Source: Tissierella sp. (GTDB taxonomy: Bacteria > Bacillota > Clostridia > Tissierellales > Tissierellaceae). Taken from it: a stretch of 64,000 nucleotides of DNA. The stretch lies in contig NZ_JAVKTS010000003.1 in the NCBI RefSeq assembly GCF_031460495.1, positions 310,001-374,000 of the forward strand, in the 5' to 3' direction. Under the pieces are notes generated by a model. That model did not search any database. It was not told the DNA's origin and was given only the letters and a program-made list of their open reading frames with translations. Position numbers and translations under genes: made by a program. Numbering within the stretch: the stretch's first letter is position 1; every line of letters begins with the position of its first letter. Below, one piece after another: positions 9,287 through 18,368 of this stretch.

Positions 9287-10288
9287 TTACTTCTTTCCCC
9301 ATAAATAAGCTACATCTACTGGTCCATTTTCTTGATTAGAAGCAAATACTATCTCATATTCTCCAGTGTCATATATAATAGTCCAAGCCCCTTCCAAAAG
9401 TTCTGATACTTCATTTTGCTTAGGGGTATTTTCGTGTGTTGGTATGCCTAATACTGATATGATTTGTTTGAAATCCATACCAAGCCTTACATTAAAGACT
9501 TCCTTGTTTTCTTCAAATACTCCTATACATTTTACTTTGTCATGAATTATTTCACCCTTATCAATTTCTGCTCCAGTAAAAAATATAGTTTTTTTGTCAT
9601 CATACTTGAAGTATAATCCACCCATAAAATACTCTGATTCATCAGCAATTCCCCACTTTTCAATAATCATATCAGTAGAATCACCTACTGCGATGTCTAT
9701 ACCATCCATTATCCCCTCATATGCTAACTCTAATAATAGATTTTTCTCATGAGTAACAGGAATGATATCTTCCTTTACAACATATTGTTCTACTATTTCT
9801 TTCGTCCCATCCTTTTTTATAGCCCTTACTTCTACATCCTTTACATTACTAAGAGCATACCAACACCTTTTATCCCCTTCAATATTAATCATTGTTGCTA
9901 GAGTATCTCCAGCGTACATTTCAGAAATACTATTATCATCAATTGCACCAAAATAAATATAGGGTGGTTTATTCATTGACTCCCACTTAATAGGACTTTG
10001 CCATCTTGTTCCTCTTGTTTGTCTCCACTCCCAATTACCATTTTGTTTTTCATAATATGCAATATAAAGAGTCTCCTCTTGGTCTTTATTCTCTGTAAAT
10101 ATAGCAATAGCATCCTCCTCATGTGCAACTTTGAATTCATTATGGATAAGTGAATATGCGTAATCTTTTTCCTCTTTGTGCATTTCTTTCATAGTTTTAT
10201 GAAAATAATCATCAAATGTAGTCTTCTTTAAGCAGCCAGTTAATAGTGTTACACAAATTAGCAGTATACAAATAATTTGCTTTTTCAC
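9287..10288 (-). CDS. Hypothetical lipoprotein
   Basis: About 333 residues. The N-terminus KKQIICILLICVTLLTGC is a lipoprotein signal with lipobox LTGC. The preferred start is GTG at 10288, preceded by AGGAGAG, rather than the in-frame ATG eleven codons upstream that would give a charged extension before the signal. Two similar-looking repeats near the C-terminus (IEKWGIADESEYF and ISVLGIPTHENT) resemble the small repeat of DUF4309/SmpA-like envelope proteins, but this is only a resemblance. The function is unknown. Confidence 0.65.
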   Translation of the reverse strand: MKKQIICILLICVTLLTGCLKKTTFDDYFHKTMKEMHKEEKDYAYSLIHNEFKVAHEEDAIAIFTENKDQEETLYIAYYEKQNGNWEWRQTRGTRWQSPIKWESMNKPPYIYFGAIDDNSISEMYAGDTLATMINIEGDKRCWYALSNVKDVEVRAIKKDGTKEIVEQYVVKEDIIPVTHEKNLLLELAYEGIMDGIDIAVGDSTDMIIEKWGIADESEYFMGGLYFKYDDKKTIFFTGAEIDKGEIIHDKVKCIGVFEENKEVFNVRLGMDFKQIISVLGIPTHENTPKQNEVSELLEGAWTIIYDTGEYEIVFASNQENGPVDVAYLWGKK

Positions 10289-10356
10289 ATCATCTCTCCT
10301 CTCAAATAATCCTTTATTCATAATATACTATTGTTAGAAGATTGATGTGGTGGATA

Positions 10357-10782
10357 CTATATATTCTTTTTCATATAATATCTTTTATGTCCCTCAGGAC
10401 AATCTTCTAATACACCAAAAACTTCATATCCTTGCTTAAGATAAAAATCTTTTGCTTGAAAATCAAAAGTATCTAAATGGACTAATTTACACCCTTTATC
10501 TTTAGCAATTTTCTCTACTGCATTTAATAGTGCAGAGCCATACCCTTCTTTCCTACAATCTTCCTTAACCCACAATATACTTATATATAAACAATTCCAG
10601 CAATATAATTCACTATTGATTCCCGCTAATACCTCTCCATTTAATCCCTTTATAACTCGATTAACTGAGATAAAAGTTGGTTCTTGAGTAAAAGGTACAT
10701 TTAACAAATTGTATTCATATATACCGTCATCTACTAAATTTGATTCTTCCTCTGTGCTTTTTTCAATAACAAAATTTTGCAT
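10357..10782 (-). CDS. GNAT family N-acetyltransferase
   Basis: A compact 141-residue GNAT. Motif A reads VKEDCRKEGYGSALLNAVEKIAK, with the R/Q-x-x-G-x-G/A loop, near residue 80, followed by HLDTFDFQAKDFYLKQGYEVFG, the usual C-terminal strand-helix of small-molecule acetyltransferases. The last residues GHKRYYMKKNI are also typical. The substrate is unknown. ATG at 10782 is preceded by AGGAGGAA. Confidence 0.9.
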   Translation of the reverse strand: MQNFVIEKSTEEESNLVDDGIYEYNLLNVPFTQEPTFISVNRVIKGLNGEVLAGINSELYCWNCLYISILWVKEDCRKEGYGSALLNAVEKIAKDKGCKLVHLDTFDFQAKDFYLKQGYEVFGVLEDCPEGHKRYYMKKNI

Positions 10783-10871
10783 ATAAGATTCCTCCTAGTA
10801 TTACTAATTTATAAATAAAACAACAGCAATTTTAATATCTGTATCCTCCTATTTAAACACTTTTTTGTTCA

Positions 10872-11318
10872 CTATATGCCATTATCTTTCAACCTATTTA
10901 TTCTTGATTTTCTTGTAGTAATGCAATATTTTAGCATACTTATAAGTGAGACAAGTATTAAAACATGTAGCACAATATGATATAAATCAGGTATATAAAT
11001 GTTAGAAGATGGTATTAACTTTATAGTATTAGCAAAATAATTCATTTTTCCTATTGAAGGCCCAAATATAGTGAAATACCAATGTGATACGAATTGGGCT
11101 GTAAACCATATGAAAAGCCAACCCGTTAAAAAATATTTCCAAACCCTCTCTTTGAAAGCATACAACATAAATAGTACTAAAAAGATAAGAAAAAATATGC
11201 CATCCTCTTTATAAGATCTTGTAACCAGAATATGTTTGTAGATACTTATTCCTGTCATATCTAAAAAAAACCAAAATAATAAGCATAAATTTGCAATTAA
11301 ACAAGTTCTCCTGTTCAT
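10872..11318 (-). CDS. Small integral membrane protein, unknown function
   Basis: 148 residues with four predicted membrane spans, at about 5-25, 40-58, 63-85 and 112-132. Aromatic-rich blocks WLFIWFTAQFVSHWYF and YIPDLYHIVLHVL are notable. No family is recognised. ATG at 11318 has GAGAGG upstream. It lies 16 bases after the tandem-GNAT gene and is probably in the same transcript. Confidence 0.7.
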   Translation of the reverse strand: MNRRTCLIANLCLLFWFFLDMTGISIYKHILVTRSYKEDGIFFLIFLVLFMLYAFKERVWKYFLTGWLFIWFTAQFVSHWYFTIFGPSIGKMNYFANTIKLIPSSNIYIPDLYHIVLHVLILVSLISMLKYCITTRKSRINRLKDNGI

Positions 11319-11334
11319 ATTACACCTCTCTTCA

Positions 11335-12435
11335 TTAAACTAAGGAATATTCTAATTGACAATCACAAGGTTCTTCTGAAACTAATCTATCGTTATATTC
11401 CAGGGCTTCTACACATCCGATTTTCTTATAGAAATTCTGAGTTTCTTCTGATGAATGTGCGGATATATATAATTTCTTTGCGTTATTTTCTTTAGCTTTA
11501 TTTGCTAAAATTGAAAATAACTCTTTACCAAATCCCTTTCCTCTTTGTTCATAAGATATATGAATACTTGAAAGTTGTAGATATTCATTATTTGAACCAA
11601 AAAATTCATTTTCCAATGATCCAAATCCTATTAACTTATCTTCATAAAAAGCACCTACTACAACCCCACCTGTATTCACAGTATTCTTTAAACATTCAAC
11701 TAAAAAATTATATTCATTTATACTCCATTGTTCTGTAAAAACAATATCTTTTAATATCCATTGATTATCTTCTTTACGCCAGCATTTTTTTACTTCTTGG
11801 TATCTATTAAATTCTTCAAATAACTTTGTCTCTATTTCATGCTCTTTTAATTCTCTAAACTCATAATTAGACTTAGCAGAGAATTCCTCTTTAAGCAGAC
11901 CATAAATATACATATCCTTACACTTTCCAGTAACTTCATGACACTCATACTGACGAAGATATCCTTCCTCTTGAAAACCGAATTTTACCAACAGTTTTTT
12001 TGAAGCAGTATTTTCTTTACAAAAAAATGCTTGAATTCTAGTTAATTCTAGTTGGTTAAAGCCTAGATTCAATACTTCTTGCATTGCTTCACTCATAATA
12101 CCTTTTTTCCAATACTCTTCTGATAATTCATAACCAACTTCTGCTCGTTTTCCTTCAAAATTATTTAAAAATATAGTTCCAATTATTCTATTAGTTACTT
12201 TTTCCGCAATTGCAAAACGAATAATCCATCCTTGTTCAAATCCCTTATTCCATATCTCGATAATTCTATCAGCATGTTCAACTGATTCAGGACCATTCCA
12301 GTCAAGGTATTGATGTAAATTTTCATTTTTATAATACTGAAATAAATCATATGCATCTTCGGACTTCAATTTTCTTAGATTTACTGTTTTAGCTTCTATA
12401 GTTGGTATATCTTGAAATATTTTAACTAAGTTCAT
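11335..12435 (-). CDS. Tandem GNAT acetyltransferase (RimJ/RimL-like plus second GNAT)
   Basis: 366 residues comprising two acetyltransferase domains. Residues about 10-180 match the RimJ/RimL-like type (LRKLKSEDAYDLFQYY, EVGYELSEEYWKKGIMSEAM, ASKKLLVKFGFQEEGYLR). Residues about 195-366 form a second GNAT with an HISYEQRGKGFGKELF acetyl-CoA loop and FYKKIGCVEA. It may be a fusion of two once-separate genes. Both domains keep the pyrophosphate-binding loop. The ATG at 12435 is two bases from the stop of the upstream small gene, whose end contains the AGGAGA ribosome site, so translation is coupled. Confidence 0.85.
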   Translation of the reverse strand: MNLVKIFQDIPTIEAKTVNLRKLKSEDAYDLFQYYKNENLHQYLDWNGPESVEHADRIIEIWNKGFEQGWIIRFAIAEKVTNRIIGTIFLNNFEGKRAEVGYELSEEYWKKGIMSEAMQEVLNLGFNQLELTRIQAFFCKENTASKKLLVKFGFQEEGYLRQYECHEVTGKCKDMYIYGLLKEEFSAKSNYEFRELKEHEIETKLFEEFNRYQEVKKCWRKEDNQWILKDIVFTEQWSINEYNFLVECLKNTVNTGGVVVGAFYEDKLIGFGSLENEFFGSNNEYLQLSSIHISYEQRGKGFGKELFSILANKAKENNAKKLYISAHSSEETQNFYKKIGCVEALEYNDRLVSEEPCDCQLEYSLV

Positions 12436-12437
12436 TA

Positions 12438-12677
12438 TTATCTCCTTTTGTTTGCTTTTTCATTTCCATGTTTGAAATTACCCGTAACTTTAGCCATAAT
12501 TAACTGTGATTGCAAGGTATCCGCTCCTTGCATTTTAGCTAAAAATTTTTCACTCTCTTTCCCTTTTAGTATCATAACTTGTTTATCGTACCAAGATATA
12601 AACACCTTATTATCCTTTGATACTCTATAGGAAAAACATTCTTCCTTAAGTCTGTTGCCCTTATCTATATTATCCAA
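12438..12677 (-). CDS. Conserved small protein, unknown function
   Basis: 79 residues, basic C-terminus. The middle KVFISWYDKQVMILKGKESEKFLAKM and following QLIMAKVTGNFKHGNEKANKR resemble small Firmicute proteins with the same VTGNFK-R/H-GNE ending; no function is known to me. TTG start at 12677 with AGGGGGAAA upstream. It is first in an operon with the tandem GNAT and the membrane protein, and its leader carries copy B of the repeated element. Confidence 0.65.
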   Translation of the reverse strand: MDNIDKGNRLKEECFSYRVSKDNKVFISWYDKQVMILKGKESEKFLAKMQGADTLQSQLIMAKVTGNFKHGNEKANKRR

Positions 12678-12747
12678 CTATTTTCCCCCTAAATAAATTT
12701 AAGTCCAAACATAAAGAAGCTTCCCTGTTGTTTGTTGTTTGAACCCA

Positions 12748-12812
12748 TCCTATACCTATTCTACAAATATCCTTAAATTCCTTCTTTTCCCAGGAAATAA
12801 ATTTCGACAAAA
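12748..12812 (-). promoter_or_regulatory. Repeated leader element, copy B (contains Spo0A-box-like TTTTGTCGAAA)
   Basis: The minus strand reads TTTTGTCGAAATTTATTT, then AAAAGAAGGAAT, then GTAGAATAGGTA. Sixteen bases (TTGTCGAAATTTATTT) are identical to copy A at 8118-8182, and the later blocks are conserved in order. Both leaders also share AAACAACA further downstream. The 0A-box-like core is an excellent match to TGNCGAA. The function is inferred from position upstream of a start codon in both copies. Confidence 0.5.
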
Positions 12813-12813
12813 G

Positions 12814-12846
12814 CAAAAAAGCATCCAATCTTTAAATTGAATGCTT
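12814..12846 (-). terminator. Rho-independent terminator of the hyd operon
   Basis: On the minus strand AAGCATTCAAT pairs with ATTGGATGCTT (one G-U wobble) around a six-base loop and runs into TTTTTT. It lies 36 bases after hydF, closing the hydCBA-EGF operon. Confidence 0.85.
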
Positions 12847-12881
12847 ATCCTATTAATTATCTGGGACACAACTCCTGTCCC

Positions 12882-14093
12882 TTATATAAATATCTTTACA
12901 GCCCTATCTAATATCCCTGTTAAGTAGGCTAATACTATTCCATAATTAGTTATAGCTACATTTTGATCCTCACATATCTGTATCCTGCTAAGCATGCTCC
13001 TTTTATTTAACATACAGGAACCACAGTGAAGAACTAAGTCAAAGCTTTCCAAATCATTGGGGAAATCTTCTCCCATTTTGAAATGAAAATCAATTTCTTT
13101 TCCTATATGCTTAGTCAATAGATTTGGAATCTTGACTCTTCCAATATCTTCATGAGAAGTGTTGTGAGAGCAGCTTTCCATTATTAGAATCTTTGGTTTA
13201 TCCTTTTCTTTCAAGCTCTCAATTTTAGCTACACCATCTAAGAAGGTATTTAAATCTCCCTTCTGCCTTGCCATCAATATGGAAAAGCTTGTTAGATTAA
13301 TATTCTTTGCTACTATTTTATCTACTTCTTTAAATACTTGTGAATCTGTGATTACCAGATCTATGTCCTTTATATCCTCTATTGCTGAGTATAGCTCAGT
13401 GTCTCTGACTACATAGGACTTTATTCCATGGTCTAGTGCATCTCTAAGTAATTGTACTTGTGGCAAAATAAGTCTTCCCTTTGGTGCTTCTGCATCTATA
13501 GGTACAACCATTACTACTTTTCCACCGTAAGGAATTATATCACCTATCAAAGTCTCTTCAAATGCTTCTTCTTCAAGATTATGTATCAACTCTTCCTTTA
13601 AGGCATCTATAGTATCCTCTTCTCTTGAAGATACGAATATTACATTTTTCCATCTTTTTTCTTTTTCTATCTTTTCCATAATCTCCTGCAATTTCTCTTT
13701 TGAGACCATATCAATTTTGTTGATAACTGTAATATATGGTATCTGTTTTCTTTCTAGTTCTTGAGCAAACTCCTCATAGAAGATTTCATCCATATTATCT
13801 AATGACATTACATATATGGCATAATCTGCCTTGTCCATAGTTTTCAAAGTTTTCTCTACTCTCAAATCTCCTAGCTGCCCATCATCGTCTAAGCCTCCAG
13901 TATCTATAAATACTACAGGTCCAAAGGGAATTAACTCTACTGCTTTAGATACTGGGTCTGTTGTAGTGCCTTTAATATCCGATACTAAGGATACATCTTG
14001 TCCGATGATTGCATTCATAATGGATGATTTGCCTGCATTTCTCTTTCCATAGAATACTATATGTTTTCTGTTTCCTTTAGGTGTATTGTTCAT
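12882..14093 (-). CDS. hydF: [FeFe]-hydrogenase maturation GTPase HydF
   Basis: 403 residues. The N-terminal GTPase domain shows G1 GKRNAGKSS (17-25), G3 DTGG near 64 and G4 NKID near 125, as in Era/TrmE-like GTPases. The C-terminal third carries the cluster-binding Cys/His set, ending in LHCGSCMLN. HydF is the scaffold on which HydE and HydG build the 2Fe subcluster before transfer to HydA. It is last of the operon, 15 bases after hydG, with AAGGAGAG before its ATG. All motifs expected of the family are present. Confidence 0.97.
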   Translation of the reverse strand: MNNTPKGNRKHIVFYGKRNAGKSSIMNAIIGQDVSLVSDIKGTTTDPVSKAVELIPFGPVVFIDTGGLDDDGQLGDLRVEKTLKTMDKADYAIYVMSLDNMDEIFYEEFAQELERKQIPYITVINKIDMVSKEKLQEIMEKIEKEKRWKNVIFVSSREEDTIDALKEELIHNLEEEAFEETLIGDIIPYGGKVVMVVPIDAEAPKGRLILPQVQLLRDALDHGIKSYVVRDTELYSAIEDIKDIDLVITDSQVFKEVDKIVAKNINLTSFSILMARQKGDLNTFLDGVAKIESLKEKDKPKILIMESCSHNTSHEDIGRVKIPNLLTKHIGKEIDFHFKMGEDFPNDLESFDLVLHCGSCMLNKRSMLSRIQICEDQNVAITNYGIVLAYLTGILDRAVKIFI

Positions 14094-14108
14094 ATATACT
14101 CTCCTTAA

Positions 14109-15476
14109 TTACAAGTATAGGTCCCTTTCCCCATCTTTAATCTTTTCTATTTTTTCTAGGACTAATTTTTTTATATCTTCTCTTTCAATCTTCGGAATTT
14201 CTCTTTCTATAAGTGCACTTACAGTTTCTTGAAGCCCTTTATCACCATAATCAAGGGAATACTCTAGCAAAGTCATAAGAGCATTTGGTCCACATACATT
14301 TTGTATCTGACCGGATTTAGCTAATTGCATAAATCTATCACCAGTTCTTCCCATTCTGTAGCAAGCTGTACAATATGAAGGTACATGTCCACTATCTATC
14401 AGCTCCTTGATTACTTCAAAAGGCTTTCTATTATCGGATACTTCAAATTGGGATAAACTCTCTTCCCCTTCTTTATATCCTCCTACACCCGTACAAGAGC
14501 CAGCACTTACTTGAGATACTCCATATTCAATTACTTCTTTTCTCATTTCATGACTTTCCCTGGTAGATAGAATTATACCCGTAAAAGGAACCGCTAAGCG
14601 GATAATGGCAACTATTTTTTTGAACTCATCATCTGTTAATAAGTGTGGAAATAGACTTAAATCCATACCCTTAGCTTTTTTTATTCTTGGCACAGAAATA
14701 GTATGGAAACCTACTCCATATTGTTTTTCCAAATATTCATTATGAAGCATTAAGCTCAATACTTCAAATTTATAATCATATAGACCAAATAAAACTCCAC
14801 CACCTACATCGTCTATACCACCTTCCATTGCTCTATTGAAAGCAGTTAAATGGTAATCATAGCTTGCCTTTGGTCCACTTATATGCATTTTTTCATATGT
14901 CGGTTTATGATAGGTTTCTTGAAACAAAATATAAGTACCTATACCAGCTTCTTTTAGTTTCTTGTAGTTATCTACTGTTGTTGATGCTATATTTATATTA
15001 ACTCTTCTAATTGCTCCATTATCATTGTGAGTATCATACACAACCTTTATTGCTTCTAATATATAATCTATATCACAGTTTTTAGGGTCTTCTCCTGCCT
15101 CTAGTGCTAATCTCTTGTGACCCATTTTTTCCAATATCTTTACTTCTTCTTGTATTTCTTCCCTAGTTAGTTTCCTTCTACAGAAATCATTATTTAAATT
15201 ATATCCGCAGTAGGCACAGTTATTTACACAGTAATCACTTAAATAAAGAGGTGCAAATATTACAATCCTATTGCCATAGATTTGCCTTTTTATTTCTCCT
15301 GCTATTTTAAATATTTCTTTTAAATCTTCTTCCTCATTTGCTTGGAGCAAAATAGATATGTCCTTGTGAGATAATCCTCTCTTCAGTTTTGCTCTCTCTA
15401 ATACTTCTCTAATATCTTCATTTGTAGCATTTTTTCCTTCTTCTAATAAATTATAAATGTAATTATGATCAATCAT
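14109..15476 (-). CDS. hydG: Radical SAM tyrosine lyase HydG
   Basis: About 455 residues. The radical-SAM cluster motif CVNNCAYC (CX3CX2C) lies near residue 90, and the C-terminal auxiliary cluster motif CTAC...VCGPN (CX2CX22C) near 380. HydG cleaves tyrosine to p-cresol and supplies the CO and CN ligands of the H-cluster, releasing 5'-deoxyadenosine. The chosen ATG (15476) follows GGAGG and overlaps the hydE stop as ATGA; an ATG five codons upstream lies inside hydE and is worse placed. It sits between hydE and hydF. Confidence 0.97.
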   Translation of the reverse strand: MIDHNYIYNLLEEGKNATNEDIREVLERAKLKRGLSHKDISILLQANEEEDLKEIFKIAGEIKRQIYGNRIVIFAPLYLSDYCVNNCAYCGYNLNNDFCRRKLTREEIQEEVKILEKMGHKRLALEAGEDPKNCDIDYILEAIKVVYDTHNDNGAIRRVNINIASTTVDNYKKLKEAGIGTYILFQETYHKPTYEKMHISGPKASYDYHLTAFNRAMEGGIDDVGGGVLFGLYDYKFEVLSLMLHNEYLEKQYGVGFHTISVPRIKKAKGMDLSLFPHLLTDDEFKKIVAIIRLAVPFTGIILSTRESHEMRKEVIEYGVSQVSAGSCTGVGGYKEGEESLSQFEVSDNRKPFEVIKELIDSGHVPSYCTACYRMGRTGDRFMQLAKSGQIQNVCGPNALMTLLEYSLDYGDKGLQETVSALIEREIPKIEREDIKKLVLEKIEKIKDGERDLYL

Positions 15477-16528
15477 TGCCTTTCCCTCCATTTTATATGG
15501 TCTCCTCTAGACATGTCTACGGAAAATCCTGAGGATACTATTCTATTCTCTATGCAGAGTCTGCATTCAGCTGCTTCATCACCAGTACATATCTTGCCAT
15601 CATATAGGGAATATTTTTCCCTTACATTTGTAGGTGATAGATTTGGCATGACTACATTTCCTCCTGCTTTTATGCCCTGCTCTCTACCAAGGGGATCTAT
15701 TGTGCCTAAGGCAGTAGTTGCAGGTAATAGGGAATATGGTAATAGTAATCTCAGTAGAGCAATCATTGTAGTGGTATCTTCAACTGTTCCCCCTTGATCA
15801 TCCCTATATACGGTATCCTTGTGAGGAATAAAAGGGCCAATTCCTATCATTTCAGGGTCTAATTCTTTTAAAAATACAAGATCCATTGCTAAATCTGCTT
15901 TGGTCTGTGAAGGTATCCCTACCATAAATCCAGCCCCTATTTGATATCCAATCTTTTTAAGATTCCAAAGGCATTCTATTCTATTTTCATAGCTTGAATT
16001 AGTATGTATCTTTTCAAAAAGCTCTTGACTTGCTGTTTCATGTCTTAGTAAATATCTATCTGCACCTGCCTTATAATATCTTTCATAGGATGCATATGGT
16101 TTTTCTCCTATGGAAAGAGTTATAGCAGTATCTGGATATTTAGATTTTATTGCAGTAATCATCTCTACTATTATATCATCAGTATAATAAGGGTCTTCTC
16201 CACCTTGTAATACAAAGGTTCTATAGCCAAGCTTGTAGCCCATTTCACAGCAATATAGGATATCCTCTAAGCTCAGTCTATATCTATCTACATTTTTATT
16301 TCCAGCACTAATCCCACAATATTTGCATCTTTTATTACAATAGTTTGTAAATTCAATTAAACCTCTCATAAAAACCTTATCTCCGTAGGTCTTCATTCTA
16401 GTGTCATGGGCTTTCTCTATGAGATATTTTTTATGAGATTCATCTATATTCTCCAAAATATACACTAGATCTTCATAGTCTAAATTATTTGTCTCATATA
16501 ACTTATCTATTAGTCTTTTTATCTTCAT
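15473..16528 (-). CDS. hydE: Radical SAM maturase HydE
   Basis: 351 residues. The CX3CX2C motif CNKRCKYC lies near residue 63, followed by GGEDPYYTDD-type SAM contacts (about 110-120). HydE acts on the HydG-derived Fe-CO/CN-cysteine synthon and helps form the azadithiolate bridge of the diiron subsite; like HydG it makes 5'-deoxyadenosine. ATG at 16528 has GAAGAGG upstream. A 127-base gap containing a hairpin separates it from hydA. Confidence 0.95.
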   Translation of the reverse strand: MKIKRLIDKLYETNNLDYEDLVYILENIDESHKKYLIEKAHDTRMKTYGDKVFMRGLIEFTNYCNKRCKYCGISAGNKNVDRYRLSLEDILYCCEMGYKLGYRTFVLQGGEDPYYTDDIIVEMITAIKSKYPDTAITLSIGEKPYASYERYYKAGADRYLLRHETASQELFEKIHTNSSYENRIECLWNLKKIGYQIGAGFMVGIPSQTKADLAMDLVFLKELDPEMIGIGPFIPHKDTVYRDDQGGTVEDTTTMIALLRLLLPYSLLPATTALGTIDPLGREQGIKAGGNVVMPNLSPTNVREKYSLYDGKICTGDEAAECRLCIENRIVSSGFSVDMSRGDHIKWRERQ

Positions 16529-16565
16529 TGAACTAACCTCTTCTTAAGTTATTTGGAATACTATA

Positions 16566-16600
16566 ATTGGCAATACAGAAGAAACTTCCATACTGCCAAT
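16566..16600 (-). other. Intercistronic hairpin between hydA and hydE
   Basis: ATTGGCA and TGCCAAT pair perfectly, with partial pairing of the TATGGAAG/CTTC region inside. There is no T-run after it on the minus strand, so it does not look like a terminator. It may mark an mRNA processing or stability site between structural and maturation genes; that role is inferred. Confidence 0.35.
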
Positions 16601-16655
16601 CCTTTAAGTCTATACCCAAAAGGTACCTATTCAATTAAAATATTTTAATTATAAA

Positions 16656-18365
16656 TTAGGCTTTAGATTCTTCCTTTTTGTGTACATGCAATAAATCATG
16701 TCTATCCTTTAACATTCCTTCAAATAAGGATGTAACTAAAGGATTCTCTTCAGAACTCTTAATATGAGATCTTCTATCTAATTTGTATAATCCCATTGAT
16801 CTATTAGCCCTCATTTCCGCATCCTTGATTAAGGATACTGGTTGACCTCCACCGCTTACACAGCCACCTGGGCAAGCCATTACTTCTACAAAATGATAGT
16901 TCTTTTCTCCTGCTTTTATTTGCTTCACTAGTTCAGCTGCACTTTGTAATCCGTGTACCACAGCTAATCTTACTTCAGTTCCGTCAACATCAAACGCAGC
17001 TTCTTTAATGTTTTTCAATCCCCTTACTTCTTTAAATAATACATCCTTTACATTATGATTTGGTTTATCCTTTAGAAGTCTTGTAACTACTGCTTCTGTT
17101 ACTCCACCAGTTGAACCAAATATAACTCCAGAACCACTTGCCAATCCAAATGGCATATTAAAGGATTCATCTTGCAATTGATCAAATATAATTCCAGCTT
17201 CCTTTATTAAAAGAGCTAATTCTTGAGTTGTAATAACTACATCAACTTCTCTAATACCATCATGCTCAAATTCTTCTCTAGCTGCTTCAGCTTTCTTAGC
17301 AGTACAAGGCATTACTGAAATAACCACAGTTTCTTTTCCATCTTCTTTATCCTTAGCCTTGAAATATTCCTTTAATACAGATCCAAACATTTGTTGAGGT
17401 GATTTACATGTTGAAATATTACCTACTATTTCTGGGAATCTATTTTCTGCAAATTTTACCCATCCTGGACAGCATGAAGTAAATAGTGGAAGATCCCTTC
17501 CTTCTGTAAGTTTTTCAACGAATTCATTACCTTCTTCTATAACTGTCATATCTGCTCCAAAGGAAGTATCATAGACTTCATCTACACCTAAAAGCTTAAG
17601 GGCAGCAACTATTTTTCCTACAGTTATCTCTCCTGAACTCATACCAAACTCTTCTCCTAAGGCAACTCTTACTGCTGGAGCAACCTGTGCTACTACTCTC
17701 TTTGATTTGTCATGAACTAAATTCCATACTTTATCGTTTTCATTCTTGATTATTATAGCTCCTGTTGGACAAACAACTCTACATTGACCACAGTTCACAC
17801 AATTTACCTCTGCAATATCTCTGTCAAAGGCTGGTGAAACTGTCATGTTTGAACCCCTATGTGCAAAGCTCAAAGCTCCTACTCCTTGTACCTCTTCACA
17901 TACTCTTACACAGTCTCCACAAAGTATACATTTGTTTGGATTTCTAACTATACTTAAGCTTGAAGTATCTATTGGAAGCTTCTCAGTCAGCTCTTCAAAT
18001 CTAATTTCTTTTATTCCAAATCGTATAGCCAATTGTTGGAGATCACATCTTCCTGTTCTATCACATGCTGTACAATCTCTATCATGTTCAGCTAATAATA
18101 GCTCAAGGATTGTTTTTCTATATTTTCTTAGTTTTGGAGTATTTGTATATATCTCCATCCCATTCTTTGGTAATTGGGAACAAGATGCAAAGGTATTTCC
18201 ACGAGTATCTTCAACTATACACATTCTACAAGCACCATAAATACTTAACTCTGAATGATAGCAGAATGTTGGTAAATCAATTCCTGCTTTTCTAACTACT
18301 TCTAATACATTCTTTTCATTATCATATTCTACTCTTCTACCATCTATTATCATAGTACCTTTCAT
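16656..18365 (-). CDS. hydA: [FeFe]-hydrogenase catalytic subunit HydA (NADH/ferredoxin-linked type)
   Basis: 569 residues. Domain order: N-terminal [2Fe-2S] domain (CYHSE...CRMC), a His/Cys3 [4Fe-4S] segment (HDRDCTACDRTGRC near 95), two ferredoxin [4Fe-4S] motifs (CILCGDCVRVC, CVNCGQCRVVCP; about 140-200), then the H-cluster domain with TSCCPGW, MPCTAKK and MACPGGCVSGGGQP. This is the arrangement of group A3 bifurcating hydrogenase HydA. With HydB and HydC it couples H2 with NAD(P)H and ferredoxin in the cytoplasm. ATG at 18365, strong AAAGGAGG. It lies 3 bases after hydB. Confidence 0.97.
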   Translation of the reverse strand: MKGTMIIDGRRVEYDNEKNVLEVVRKAGIDLPTFCYHSELSIYGACRMCIVEDTRGNTFASCSQLPKNGMEIYTNTPKLRKYRKTILELLLAEHDRDCTACDRTGRCDLQQLAIRFGIKEIRFEELTEKLPIDTSSLSIVRNPNKCILCGDCVRVCEEVQGVGALSFAHRGSNMTVSPAFDRDIAEVNCVNCGQCRVVCPTGAIIIKNENDKVWNLVHDKSKRVVAQVAPAVRVALGEEFGMSSGEITVGKIVAALKLLGVDEVYDTSFGADMTVIEEGNEFVEKLTEGRDLPLFTSCCPGWVKFAENRFPEIVGNISTCKSPQQMFGSVLKEYFKAKDKEDGKETVVISVMPCTAKKAEAAREEFEHDGIREVDVVITTQELALLIKEAGIIFDQLQDESFNMPFGLASGSGVIFGSTGGVTEAVVTRLLKDKPNHNVKDVLFKEVRGLKNIKEAAFDVDGTEVRLAVVHGLQSAAELVKQIKAGEKNYHFVEVMACPGGCVSGGGQPVSLIKDAEMRANRSMGLYKLDRRSHIKSSEENPLVTSLFEGMLKDRHDLLHVHKKEESKA

Positions 18366-18368
18366 AGT

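Noticed and set aside
1-12677. A chromosomal integron cassette array
   Set aside because: No integron integrase and no repeated attC-like sites between the small genes.
17845-18240. A 131-codon open frame on the plus strand inside hydA
   Set aside because: It is antisense to the well-conserved iron-sulfur region of HydA, has no ribosome site and its protein looks like a reverse-complement shadow.
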